Origin: Wolbachia endosymbiont (group A) of Pogonocherus hispidulus
GTDB lineage: Bacteria > Pseudomonadota > Alphaproteobacteria > Rickettsiales > Anaplasmataceae
NCBI RefSeq assembly: GCF_964028195.1
Contig: NZ_OZ034750.1
Coordinates: 992,001 to 1,056,000, forward strand
DNA: 64,000 nucleotides
Direction: 5' to 3'
The notes beneath the pieces are model-generated. The model saw only the letters and a list, made by a program, of their open reading frames with translations. It was not told where the DNA came from and made no database searches. The position numbers and the translations under genes were made by a program. This document shows positions 36,651 through 45,685 of the stretch, one piece after another; the stretch's first letter is position 1, and each line of letters starts with the position of its first letter.

Positions 36651-37040
36651 TTAATGAAAAGCGTTTACAACTTCAGCACTCGCTAAAATTACAGTAAAGC
36701 TGTCAAAAGCAGCGGGGTCATAATATCTCTCATACAGTTCAACTGAACACCGTAATCTGATCTTTTCCTTAGTGTTAAAATTAATTTCATAATCATTATT
36801 AGAGTTTAATATAGCAGAATTACGTAATAATTCATCAGCTAATACAGAGTCTAAAATTCCATTAATTTTTATCGTAATGTGTCTGCTTCCAGCACAATCG
36901 AGCACTTTTCTCCAGCCAAAAGAAGAAATATCTTTCACCTCTTCTCTGTTATTACGCAAAGTAAACCTTAGGTTTCGTATATTATTTAACACAATAAAAT
37001 TATTGTCATGATCTTTAATTTTTAGCTGTAATTTGCTCAT
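36651..37040 (-). CDS. GTA/TP901-1-type major tail (tube) protein
   Basis: 129 residues; ATG 37040 with GGAGG spaced 6 bp. Pattern of the GTA gp9 family: an N-terminal LRFTLRNNREEVKDISSFGWRKVLDCAG (partial quote intended; the W-R-x-L-x-x-AG is the family signature), SRHITIKINGILDSVLADELLR, and a C-terminal strand pair ending FTVILASAEVV. Overlaps the gene upstream by 26 bp, so translation is coupled. Together with 37015-37425 and 37849-38397 it keeps the GTA order gp6-gp8-gp9. Confidence 0.8.
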   Translation of the reverse strand: MSKLQLKIKDHDNNFIVLNNIRNLRFTLRNNREEVKDISSFGWRKVLDCAGSRHITIKINGILDSVLADELLRNSAILNSNNDYEINFNTKEKIRLRCSVELYERYYDPAAFDSFTVILASAEVVNAFH

Positions 37041-37425
37041 TATCACCTCCTTTCATTAAAATATCAAAATTAATTGTTGAATGTAAAATTTCATCGTGCT
37101 GACTCATAGCACAATTACTTTCCAAAATAGTTTCATTATCAGAATATTTAATACTCTTAAGTATCAAGTTAATATGCCTTATAATGGCAAACATACTGCC
37201 TATATGATGGGTATATATGTCGCATGAAAATCTTGCCTTTGTAGCAAAATTGGACAGCATGTGCAGATTATTATAATTCACTACGCGCAATCTTAGGTAA
37301 GGAATGGTGACCTGTTTAGGTAAGTAGTCATAAATGTTAGTAACATATTTCCTTAAATCAGAGTTTGCTTTTAGTGCTGCATAAATACTATTGTACAACT
37401 CGTTTATAGCTTGAATTTTTTCCAT
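37015..37425 (-). CDS. GTA/phage tail terminator, DUF3168 family
   Basis: 136 residues. MEKIQAINELYNSIYAALKANSDLRKY, then VTNIYDYLPKQVTIPYLRL, FSCDIYTHHIGSMFAIIRHINLI and ESNCAMSQHDEILHSTINFDIL. The 'I-Y-D-x-x-P-x-x-x-x-x-P-Y' and 'h-x-G-x-x-x-a' patterns are those of DUF3168 (GTA gp8). It would cap the tail tube. Between it and the connector lies the 75-bp repeat array, which has probably replaced or pushed apart gp7. Confidence 0.75.
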   Translation of the reverse strand: MEKIQAINELYNSIYAALKANSDLRKYVTNIYDYLPKQVTIPYLRLRVVNYNNLHMLSNFATKARFSCDIYTHHIGSMFAIIRHINLILKSIKYSDNETILESNCAMSQHDEILHSTINFDILMKGGDNEQITAKN

Positions 37426-37476
37426 GATTAATCCTCGAAAGATATATAGCTAAAACATAAGCAGTGATACAAACTC

Positions 37477-37825
37477 GTCATCCCGCTACTTGTTAGCGGG
37501 ATCTATGCTAAGAGATACCGCGAATGAATCGCGGTATGACGTAGGACTGCTGTCATCCCGCTACTTGTTAGCGGGATCTATGCTAAGAGATACCGCGAGT
37601 GAATCGCGGTATGACGTAGGACTGCTGTCATCCCTCTGCTTGTTAGCGTGATCTATGCTAAGAGATACCGCGAATGAATCGCGGTATGACGTAGGACTGC
37701 TGTCATCCCTCTGCTTGTTAGCGGCCGAGATACCGTGACGGTATGACGTAGTGCTACATTATCGTCATCCCGCTGCTTGTTAGCGGGATCTATGTGAGAT
37801 ACCGTAACGGTATGACGTAGGTAGC
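37477..37825. repeat. Tandem array of five ~75-bp palindromic units
   Basis: Units start at 37477, 37552, 37627, 37702 and 37764 (75-bp period, the last spacing 62). Each has GTCATCCCGCTACTTGTTAGCGGGAT and GATACCGCG-AATGAATCGCGGTATGAC (both palindromic, quoted in part), followed by GTAGGACTGCT. Bases differing between units keep some pairings. Related single units are at 28.7 and 40.65 kb. Not coding. Confidence 0.85.
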
Positions 37826-37848
37826 CCAGTTTGGATGACAAGAAAGAG

Positions 37849-38397
37849 CTACAAAACAACCTTTGGTTCGCGAAATGGAGAATACACCTTCTTCACTTCA
37901 GACAAATGGCTACTTACCCCCGATTCACGATCTTTGTAAATAGCAGAAACATGCCGCATAATACCTAGTTTTATCTGCTCAGGAACATTGTCATAGCCAG
38001 CCTCGTATACAACATCTGCTCTTATTGCATTCAAATAATTGAAAAACTCAACGTAGCTCCCTACATCACTAAAATAATACTTAAGTGTTCTCTTCTCTTG
38101 ACCTTTAGACATCATTGCAGTAGCCAATACTATCTTACTCACAGGGCCATAGCTTAAATAGATCCTACGAGGTACATAATCTTCATATGAAACTTGCCAT
38201 GTTTGTTTCACCAGTGACTTTTCCATATGCCACTCAGCATAGTCAGTTGCCATAAAAATTAGATCTGAAATCAACTTATCATCTTGATCGTTCTCAATGC
38301 GTAAAAAAGATTTAACCTTTTCTAAAGTAACTGGAAAAGATTCAGGCTTAGATTTACGTTGCACATGTATTCTTGGTGAAGTAGATCTTATTGACAT
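37849..38397 (-). CDS. Phage/GTA head-tail connector (gp6-like)
   Basis: 182 residues; ATG 38397 has AAGGAGG upstream, so an upstream extension is ignored. FPVTLEKVKSFLRIENDQDDKLISDLIFMATDYAEWHM is the classic start of phage connector proteins (vt-leeaK-x-fLri-d--dD-li-x-li-aA-x-x-e), followed by YEAGYDNVPEQIKLGIMRHVSAIYKDRE. In GTA clusters this is gp6, joining portal to tail. Its C-terminus (SPFREPKVVL) is also typical (Y-R-x-x-x-l). Confidence 0.85.
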   Translation of the reverse strand: MSIRSTSPRIHVQRKSKPESFPVTLEKVKSFLRIENDQDDKLISDLIFMATDYAEWHMEKSLVKQTWQVSYEDYVPRRIYLSYGPVSKIVLATAMMSKGQEKRTLKYYFSDVGSYVEFFNYLNAIRADVVYEAGYDNVPEQIKLGIMRHVSAIYKDRESGVSSHLSEVKKVYSPFREPKVVL

Positions 38398-38550
38398 AAT
38401 AACCCTCCTTTTTTGTATATAGCTAGAATAAGTAAGGTTTACCTCGTTTATCGTGGGGCAAATCTTACTTACTTTAGCTATGCAGCTTGCATTCAATATT
38501 AAGTTGAATTGGCGCAGCAATACTTATACAACTCTGAGTGCTTGAATTCT

Positions 38551-38862
38551 TTATCGTATGAATATATTAAGAAGAGAACGTATTAAAGCTGTTTCTCCTT
38601 TTTTATTGATAAAATTTGAACTTATAACATATTCAACTAGGCTGGATTTTAGTAGATTAACATTTTGAGAATGAATATTATTGAAGATGGAGTTTAACTC
38701 TTTAGCAAGCAGACTGCGAAATTTTTGCACACTGTCATATGCGATATTTTCAAGTTCATGTGCAAATTTATCTTGAGCTATAGTTGTTATATCTTCAATT
38801 TCCTTATTAAACTCCTCTAGCTTTTTTTCGTTATTTTTAAAATTTTTCGTAAAAGTTTTCAT
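38551..38862 (-). CDS. Small coiled-coil protein upstream of GTA connector
   Basis: 103 residues from ATG 38862 (MKTFTKNFKNNEKKLEEF; a TTG five codons earlier is possible). Almost wholly helical, with an acidic first half and a C-terminus ETALIRSLLNIFIR. No family recognised. Same strand as the connector, 150 bp upstream. Could be a GTA/phage morphogenesis gene or unrelated. Confidence 0.4.
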   Translation of the reverse strand: MKTFTKNFKNNEKKLEEFNKEIEDITTIAQDKFAHELENIAYDSVQKFRSLLAKELNSIFNNIHSQNVNLLKSSLVEYVISSNFINKKGETALIRSLLNIFIR

Positions 38863-38969
38863 ATCAATTAAACTCAACTACTTTTATGATTATAACTGTA
38901 ATAAAAAAACTACCGAAGTAAAAAATTCATACTACTGTGTAACTTGCAAATACTTTTACGCGCTAGGGC

Positions 38970-39245
38970 TATAGGTGTCATCCAAGTACCCCCTTCCCGT
39001 CATCTGAGTAGCCTCCTTTTCCTGTCATCCCAGTGCCCCTGTGATGTCATTCCAGTGCCCCTGTGATGTCATTCCAGTGCCCTCTTCTTGTCATCCGAGT
39101 AGCTGACACTGGTTTACTTTATGATGATGTCATGAAAGTAGCTTTCCATCCAAAAGGGTGTCATCCCAGTGTCTGGGCACTGGGATCCTTTTTTTGGGAT
39201 TCCAGTGTCAGCTACTTGCATCTGCAAACTGCAATGTTCGTACAG
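38970..39245. repeat. Dispersed palindromic repeats
   Basis: Repeats of 'tgtcat(c/t)c(c/g)agt(g/a)cc', 'tcccagtgtctgggcactgggatcc', 'attccagtgtcagctacttg' and 'gcaatgttcgtacag' fill the space downstream of the ankyrin gene (which is read on the minus strand). No gene. Confidence 0.65.
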
Positions 39246-39254
39246 ATGTAGGTG

Positions 39255-40484
39255 CTAAGTTTTACAAACACCATGTTGCGCTGAACCTTGAATATTCACT
39301 CCTTTCAATTCAGTGTCAGGAGCGATGGGTTTTGATATTGTGTATGTAATGCCACCGGCTATCAGTGCAGATACCACAGAAGCTGCAACTATTAATAGAG
39401 CAGACAATCCGGAAGCGATACTAAGAGCAGCACCTACTACTAACATAGCTGCAAGGCTCGCGTAGGCAACTTTTGGGGAAAATTGTCTTTTTCCTACTTT
39501 TTCTAGCGACACTTCTGTTTTAGAATACTGACTTTCTGTTTTGTCTAATTTATCCTTAAGCTCTGTGTTTTCATTTCCTAGATCTTGCATTTTTTGTTTT
39601 AGTGACTCATTCTCTTCATTGGATTCTTTCAACTTAGTCTCATGTTCAGCTATACAACTTTTTGATTCTCCTAGTTCCTTTTCTAATTTTTTTAATTCTT
39701 CATTTTTTGCATCAATGTCTTCTCCATCTTCTGATTCAGTACATATTCCACTGTCGTCACTACTACTACTTTCATTTAAAGAGATAGAGGTCTGTTCATT
39801 ACTATATGTAGCATTTGTTTTTTTCGGTGACTCAATTTTTTTTACCATACTCTTAACATTAACACGTTGGTATTGCTCATCTACTGTACTGTCACTACTT
39901 TCACCCGTAACAGAAGTCTGTTTATCATTACGTGTAGCATCATGTTGTTTCAAATAAGGACTTATAACATTTGCTGGTGCAGCAGCTGCATTATTCCCGT
40001 TCACAACTAAACCTTCTGGAGTTTTATTCGTTTTTATTATGATATCTCTTGGAGTTTTGTCTTTATTCTTTTCTAATTGAGGATTTGCGTTAGCACTTAG
40101 TAAAAGCTGCACTATCTCTTGATTACTATTCGAAGTAGCAATGTCCCAAGGAGTCAGTCCAGAGTGATCTTTCATAGTAGCACTTACTTTATTTTCCAGT
40201 AGGAGCTTCACCATTAGTGCATTACCGCATTGTACAGCAAAATGTAATAATGTACCTCGTGCTGTAGTGCTATCTGGCATTTGCAGCTTAAATTCGTGGT
40301 TTTTATAAAAACTGTGAGATTTAAATATGTTATATACTATTGTATATGGAGAATCTATTCCGTTCTCATCACTCTTTTCTTTTAATTTATCTCGTACTTT
40401 TTTTAATACATTATCACTGCTTAAGTCTTTGCTTTCACTTACTTCTCGTATTATTAAAAAAAACTTTTCCTTTTCTATTGCCAT
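39255..40484 (-). CDS. Ankyrin-repeat protein with coiled coil and membrane hairpin (effector candidate)
   Basis: 409 residues. About 75-150: two to three ankyrin repeats (GTLLHFAVQCGNALMVKLLL, SGLTPWDIATSNSNQEIVQLLL, and a partial KDKTPRDIII). About 160-250: Ser/Thr/Asn-rich, probably disordered. About 255-335: a coiled coil (NEELKKLEKELGES, NEENESLKQKMQDL). About 345-390: two hydrophobic helices (AYASLAAMLVVGAALSIASG, LLIVAASVVSALIAGGITYT) forming a membrane hairpin. This domain mix is that of proteins secreted into host cells, inferred only. Complete gene, alone between repeats. Confidence 0.8.
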   Translation of the reverse strand: MAIEKEKFFLIIREVSESKDLSSDNVLKKVRDKLKEKSDENGIDSPYTIVYNIFKSHSFYKNHEFKLQMPDSTTARGTLLHFAVQCGNALMVKLLLENKVSATMKDHSGLTPWDIATSNSNQEIVQLLLSANANPQLEKNKDKTPRDIIIKTNKTPEGLVVNGNNAAAAPANVISPYLKQHDATRNDKQTSVTGESSDSTVDEQYQRVNVKSMVKKIESPKKTNATYSNEQTSISLNESSSSDDSGICTESEDGEDIDAKNEELKKLEKELGESKSCIAEHETKLKESNEENESLKQKMQDLGNENTELKDKLDKTESQYSKTEVSLEKVGKRQFSPKVAYASLAAMLVVGAALSIASGLSALLIVAASVVSALIAGGITYTISKPIAPDTELKGVNIQGSAQHGVCKT

Positions 40485-40589
40485 AACCTTTGCACCTAAC
40501 TTGTTTATTGTTGCTGAACAATCTCACAAAAAAGTTAAGTTTGTCGAAATTCCATGTTTGATCTAAAAATTAGTCATAAACATTTTCTA

Positions 40590-40812
40590 TGCAAGTAGCT
40601 GACACTGGTTCACTCTATAATGGTGTCACAGCAGTCCTACATCATGCCACCGCGAACCGTCATACCGCGATTCACTCGCGGTATCTCATCCGCTAACACG
40701 TAGCGGGATGACGAGCTTATCGTCATACCACCACGAACCGTCATACCGCGATTCATTCGTGGTATCTCAAAGCATAGATCCCGCTAACAAGCAGCGGGAT
40801 GACGGTTGTCGT
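40590..40812. repeat. Palindromic repeats of the 37.5-kb type
   Basis: 'cataccgcgattcactcgcggtatctc', 'ccgctaacacgtagcgggatgacg' and a second set with 'ttcattcgtggtatctc' and 'cccgctaacaagcagcgggatgacg'. Same two palindromes as in the tandem array but on the opposite strand. Confidence 0.7.
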
Positions 40813-40821
40813 TTAGCCATA

Positions 40822-41268
40822 AACATTAAGAAATTTACCAAATGAAAAAAAGGCAAAAGAAGCCCCGTGGTGGTTGGCTATTTACTATGTACTAAAATAT
40901 CGGCGTTTTTTTTATTCTAAAACGCTTGATTAAGAGCGATTTAGCTGCTTTTAACTTGCAACTAACCTACACCGCAAGTGTTTAAGAAATTTACTAAGCA
41001 GGAAAAAAGGCAAAGAAAACCCAGAGTAGCTAGTATTCAAATTCTCCCTTGTCAATTTGACGTTTTTTGCTGTCTTAAACGCTTTGTAAGCGCGTTTCGG
41101 CTTATGTAGGTAAAAACCTAGAAATTTTATAAAGACATACGATGCACATAGTGCAAAAAATTAAACAATAGTACGCCAAATACGAGTTTTCTTGTCATTT
41201 TAATCTGCTGCAGAGATTGCGAAGTTAAATAAAATAGCTTCAATTTTATGACGTTCAGTACAATGTTG
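40822..41268. repeat. WO-associated non-coding tandem element, copy 2
   Basis: Two units (from about 40825 and about 40980) and the same conserved tail as at 1602-2035: TTAAGAAATTTAC, A-tract, GGCAAAAGAAGCCCC, then GGCGTTTTTTTT; tail ATGCACATAGTGCAAAAAATT and TACGCCAAATACG. Many substitutions separate the copies, yet the A-tract, T-tract and spacing remain. It abuts the stop end of the recombinase remnant at 41290. Confidence 0.65.
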
Positions 41269-41289
41269 CAAATTAAAAATTTCTCCATC

Positions 41290-41530
41290 CTACACTGGTT
41301 CTTCGATCCGAAATGCTACTTCTACCTGATCACGACCAATGTTAATTTGTTCTATTAATGCTTTAATAATACCACGTTTAGTTCGCCAATCTAGCTGTTC
41401 CAAGTTCGATTTTACACTAGAATAAAGACTCTTTATGCTATTTATAATAAGATTCATTCCCTTTTCTACTGCCTTTTGGTCAACTACCTTTTTTTCTCTT
41501 CTTCTATCCCTTTTAAGCGTTCCTTCATTA
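41290..41530 (-). pseudogene. WO large serine recombinase, C-terminal remnant
   Basis: Read on the minus strand: KERLKGIEEEKK (frame 1), a frameshift, then EKKVVDQKAVEKGMNLIINS, KSLYSSVKSNLEQLDWRTKRG, IIKALIEQINIGRDQVEVAF and RIEEPV-stop. A coiled coil followed by 'W-x-T-K-R-x-I-I-x-x-L-I-x-x-I-x-I' is the end of large serine recombinases (resolvase-type integrases) that integrate WO. The catalytic N-terminus and DNA-binding domain are absent. Confidence 0.75.
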
Positions 41531-41590
41531 GACTTCTTGCATAACTAAAGAAAAGGAGTACTATAAGGAAGGTAATATATTAGTGAAGAT

Positions 41591-41770
41591 ATGAAATTTG
41601 AACAAATAAACAAGCTTGATGAAGAAGAATTTCGTAGGTTAACAGGAGTAAAAAAAACATTTAAAAAAGTAATTCAAATTTTAATAGAGGAAGAGACTAA
41701 GAAAAAGGCAAAAGGTGGAAAGCCAAATAAGCAGTGCATGGAGGATCGTCTTTTAATGGCCTGGGAGTGT
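41591..41770 (+). pseudogene. IS5-family transposase, N-terminal fragment
   Basis: Reads MKFEQINKLDEEEFRRLTGV and GGKPNKQCMEDRLLMAWEC-stop; LSIEERLLMALEY is the usual continuation in Wolbachia/IS5-type transposases. The frame is interrupted exactly where a 240-bp MITE begins (41763) and nothing of the rest of the gene follows after it. Confidence 0.7.
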
Positions 41771-42002
41771 TAAATAAACCATACGCGTCAAGTTAAGGGA
41801 AAGTAGCATAAGGAAAAAGAAAAGTGGTAAAAATTATTTTAGATATTAAGTAATAAAGCTAGTAATTTATAGACTCTTCTAAAAGAATTATCTTATTTTA
41901 GATCAAAATTTCCAAAAAAATAAATGTAACAAACAAGATACCCACTTTAAATGGTGCTATATTGGGCCTTAACTTGACGCGTATGGTTTATTTAACACTC
42001 CC
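41763..42002. mobile_element. 240-bp MITE with 36-bp perfect terminal inverted repeats
   Basis: Positions 41763-41798 (GGGAGTGTTAAATAAACC...) and 41967-42002 are exact reverse complements. The interior is AT-rich with no gene. It interrupts an IS5 transposase fragment. GGGAGTGTTAAATAA with long TIRs fits a non-autonomous derivative of an IS256-like or IS6-like element; the parent is not in this window. Confidence 0.8.
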
Positions 42003-42196
42003 GTAAAGTGTAAAAAAATCAACCACATTACACCGTATTTGGCCCGTTTTATTCTAACGATTTTGTTTGTTCAGCCATTTTCTGCCGCTCCGCTGAACAG
42101 ATACGTTGGAAAAGTACTTAACAAGTAACTCGCTGGCTGCCCACTCTACTTTACGTACAGTTCTGCGAGAGACTGGTGCATAAGTGTTGAAAGTAT

Positions 42197-43351
42197 CAAA
42201 AATGGCGTGATATAAGATGATCGACAACATGTAAATTACCTCCTGATAGTAAAACAATTGAGCGTATAAAAGAATCATTAAGATCTAGTGTAAATTGCAA
42301 TAATGCCATTTTAAATCCATGTAAATTGTTTTTAATTTTATAAACGAGAAACAGCAGGGCTGTAATAATAATCATATAAATATATACTTTCATTCCGTTC
42401 ATGCTATGGCTCAAAAAGTGTTTATATCCAAGGTTTTGCTTTATAAATTTGAAGAATACTTCTATGTCCCACCTTCGCCTATACGCCTGTGCAACATCAT
42501 AAGCAGGCATCGTAAACAAGTTAGTTAAAAACCATATTTCATTTCCTGCCTTGTTTTTGATTTTTATCAAACGTAAGTTATGCTTTTCTGCAATTTTGCC
42601 CTGTGCGCGATAAAGATTAACTATTATATCTTCTAAAATTTCTGATCCATCTTGCTGTTGTCCTTGAATAACTTTACTCCTACTTACAACATCATGCTTT
42701 CTGCTTGTTTCAACTCTTGTTATAAATTTGTATTCCTTCTCATCAAACTCAGCAAAAGTTCCAACCTTTCTGATTCCCCTATCAAATAGCAAAATATCCT
42801 CTTTTTTAACTTTTGCTTCGTTGATTGCCCTTACCAGTGCTATGTCTTCACTACCTTCTTCTTGCCCTTTACAAAACCTTATACTTGTTGGCAATTGTCC
42901 TTTTAATCCCAGACTTACTTTGACTTATTACTTTGGTTACCTAACTTTAGTCCATCTTTTATAAGATACCCTGATAAATTTATGATTGTTGAATCAAATC
43001 TATGTAAATCATGTGACGTTTTTTTGGGCAACAATTTTTCAACTTTGTTTATCAGATCAATATATACTCCCTTAAAATAATCAGAACTTTTAACCTTTTC
43101 GACAAGCCACTTTATGTGACTGTACTTTTGTCATCATTTTTATCTATCACACACCTGTTTATTACCATTGCTAATGCTCTTAAGCTTGTTTTCTGACCCA
43201 TTAATATTAACTTCATTAAGCCTTTAAATATGATTTTGCCCACTAACTTAGTATTGCATTTATCTATCTCACTTAATTTTCCTAGCCTTTCCAAATCCTT
43301 GTCTTTAATTAAGCTTAATATGCCTTCTATTTGATCCATTATTGCCTCCAT
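42197..43351 (-). pseudogene. IS4-family transposase, frameshifted
   Basis: N-terminal part 43112-43351 (MEAIMDQIEGILSLIKDKDL) and C-terminal part 42196-42894 in different frames with a gap of broken frame between. DDE residues: LLFDRGIRKVGTFAEF (Asp) and AYRRRWDIEVFFKFIKQNLG, the Y-x2-R-x3-E-x6-K signature of IS4. The N-terminal Asp lies in the damaged middle. The element is bracketed by a 36-bp inverted repeat (42161-42196, 43389-43424) that includes group II intron sequence. Confidence 0.8.
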
Positions 43352-43394
43352 TTTTCTGCAATAATAGCTCTTTATATCCTTTTTGTATTACTTT

Positions 43395-43990
43395 CAACAC
43401 TTATGCACCAGTCTCTCGCAGAACTGCACGGAAACCTCTCGGTTTATACAGCTCCCATTATTTAGCCTTTTGATCCTAACCCAAGTGTCCAATGATAGAA
43501 AATATTTGGAGACCTCTTTCTCACTTTTCCTAGAAATTGCTTTGCTAGCCTTCCATGATCCCGAAGTTTCTTGTATTTTGTCCTGACCCATCTTATGAGG
43601 TATCTCTCTATGTTTCTGAGAGATGTATACATCTCCGATTTATAAAACCTGCCATAGCCAGCCTCTGACTATTGGATCTATTTTCTTCGATATTTCCTCT
43701 AATGTGGTCCACGTGATCCGATGTATTCTCCATGACTTTATGGTTTTCTTGATCTTCTTCTTGGCTTTGTTGCAAATTGCTGGTAGAAATGAGACGAAAT
43801 AATTCCTCATCTTATTCTTTGCTACTCTAGGTCTAAAAGTATAACCTAGAAAATCAAAGTTCTGTGTAGGAAATTCCTCTCTTCTATCATCATCCTTACA
43901 GTACACTATCTGTGTCTTCTCAGGATGTAATTTCAACTTATACTCAGCCAATCTTTCTTCGATCATTACTTTCATAAATTCTGCCTGTTT
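43395..43990 (-). pseudogene. Inner group II intron, copy 3 (decayed 3' third)
   Basis: Matches 5860-6430 of the inner intron. RT fragment FMKVMIEERLAEYKLKLHPE, FDFLGYTFRPRV, RSWRIHRITWTT-like region, then IVRGWLWQVL-stop, because 8 bases (TTTCAGTA) coding for FQY are missing. Domain V and part of VI remain. The 5' part is replaced by an IS5 element at 43994 and the 3' end is cut by the IS4 element. More diverged than copies 1 and 2 (NFDFLG for SFDFLG; EEFPTQ for EQFPKQ), so an older insertion. Confidence 0.88.
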
Positions 43991-43993
43991 CTT

Positions 43994-44823
43994 AGAACCT
44001 GTCTTGAAAAGAAATGAGAAAGAGAATATGATGAGATAAGTAAAAAATAGTAGGTAAAAATGTATCCAAGTGATATAAGTGACAAAGAATGGGAAATTTT
44101 GGAGCCAAGTGTTGCACAAGGTGCAGTAGGACGGCCAAGAAAACACAATATTAGAACAATTATTAATGCAATAAGATACATAATGAAAGGTGGTTGCCAG
44201 TGGAGAATGCTGCCAAAAGATTTTCCGCCATGGAAAACGGTGTATGATTATTTTCTCAGGTGGCGTAATAGTGGCAAATTGGAAGAAATACACGATATAT
44301 TAGTAAAAAAGGTAAGAAAAATGGTTGGCAAAAATGAAATACCTTCGGTAGGAATAATTAATCAGTGAAAACCACTCAAAAAGGGGATCCAGAGGATATG
44401 ATGTTGGCAAGAAAATAAAGGGTAGAAAACGCCACATCATTGTGGATACAATAGGCCTAATTATTACAGCTGATGTTCATAGTGCAGGCATTCAAGATCG
44501 TGATGGTGCTCTAAATCTTTTTACTCAAGCTAAACGAAAAGCTCCAACGCTACAAAGGTTTTTTGCTGATCAGGGATATATTGGTAAATTGCAAAATTAC
44601 TGTTTATTGAAAACAGGATACGATTACTAAAAAAGCAGCTGATGCTGTAGGATTTCAAGTTATTCCTAAACGGTGGATTGTTGAAAGAACTTTTGCTTGG
44701 CTTTCCAATTTTAGACGTATGAGCAAGGATTATTCCTCTTACTTCAAAAACTAATATCTCCTTTAATATGATTACTATTATGCTTGCTAAATTAGCTGCT
44801 TAGCTCCTTTCAAGACAGGTTCT
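43994..44823 (+). mobile_element. IS5-family (IS427-like) element, broken transposase
   Basis: Ends AGAACCTGTCTTGAAA and TTTCAAGACAGGTTCT are inverted repeats. Transposase frames: 44060-44368 (MYPSDISDKEWEILEPSV, GGCQWRMLPKDFPPWKTVYDYF), then RGYDVGKKIKGRKRHIIVDT and LIITADVHSAGIQDRDGA (DDE Asp), FFADQGYIG (Asp), and in a further frame [20 protein letters not shown] (Glu). At least two frameshifts or deletions. It cuts an ankyrin gene on its right and the copy-3 intron on its left. Confidence 0.85.
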
Positions 44824-45491
44824 AAGTTTTGATGAGAACAAGCTGCATATAGAGGTGTTCTACCACTCTTGCTTTTAACATTAATATCAGCCCCTTTTTC
44901 TACAAGGTATTTTATTATATCTAAATTACCTTGCTTAGCAGCCAAATGCAGAGGTGTGTAGCCCATTTCATCTTGGGCACTAATGTCACCACCTTTTTCC
45001 ACAAAATATTTTACTGCATTTAAATTACCTTGCTCAGCAGCTAAGTGTAAAGATGTATTGCTATATTCCTCTGTGACATATTCTTTATTTAATATCTGAG
45101 AAAACTTCTCTGCAACTCTGAGCCCAGGAAAAGGATCTAAAACAATTTCACAAACTTCTTGTATAAAAGCCTTACGTTGTTCTTCGGTTGTATATTTTTC
45201 AATAAGCTGCTCTATAAAATTATCTATAAGTTCCCCAGTAATATACTTGCGAAGAGCATTTACAAACCCACCTAAATTAGCATTTGACAAAAATTTCCTC
45301 ACTTTTAGCGCTAAACTAAGAAGTTTACGTGCATCATCCTTCTGATTTTCGGCGATAATATCATATATGAAGCTACTTACCTCTGCACAATCAATTTTAT
45401 CACTTAGACTTCCCTGCTTTAAAGTGCTAGACTGTAACATTAAATCTCTTCTAGCTATTTTACCAGTTAACTGTTGCTGACCTATACCCAT
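44787..45491 (-). CDS. Ankyrin-repeat protein, 3' end truncated by an IS5 element
   Basis: ATG 45491 follows GGGGGTG. About 1-130 is a helical domain of unknown type (KVRKFLSNANLGGFVNALRK, ELIDNFIEQLIEKYT). From about 145: ankyrin repeats NTSLHLAAEQGNLNAVKYFV, GYTPLHLAAKQGNLDIIKYL and SGRTPLYAACSHQN. The last dozen residues (LEPVLKGAKQLI) come from the IS end, so the natural C-terminus is lost; more repeats probably followed. Confidence 0.85.
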   Translation of the reverse strand: MGIGQQQLTGKIARRDLMLQSSTLKQGSLSDKIDCAEVSSFIYDIIAENQKDDARKLLSLALKVRKFLSNANLGGFVNALRKYITGELIDNFIEQLIEKYTTEEQRKAFIQEVCEIVLDPFPGLRVAEKFSQILNKEYVTEEYSNTSLHLAAEQGNLNAVKYFVEKGGDISAQDEMGYTPLHLAAKQGNLDIIKYLVEKGADINVKSKSGRTPLYAACSHQNLEPVLKGAKQLI

Positions 45492-45685
45492 TTCACCCCC
45501 TTAAGTGTAATTAGAAATTACCCTCACTATAAAACTAAATGGTCGTAGACAATTTATGTAAATACCAAATATGACCTTACCTGTAACACGAATATTTTTA
45601 GTGTCAACAACTTTTTCTAAGTAAAGTTAATACAGATTAAAAATTGCATAGAAAAAAGTTAAATATAAACCTACAACTGAAAAAA

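Noticed and set aside
37477..37825. CRISPR array
   Set aside because: The units are near-identical over the whole 75 bp, there are no unique spacers and no cas genes.
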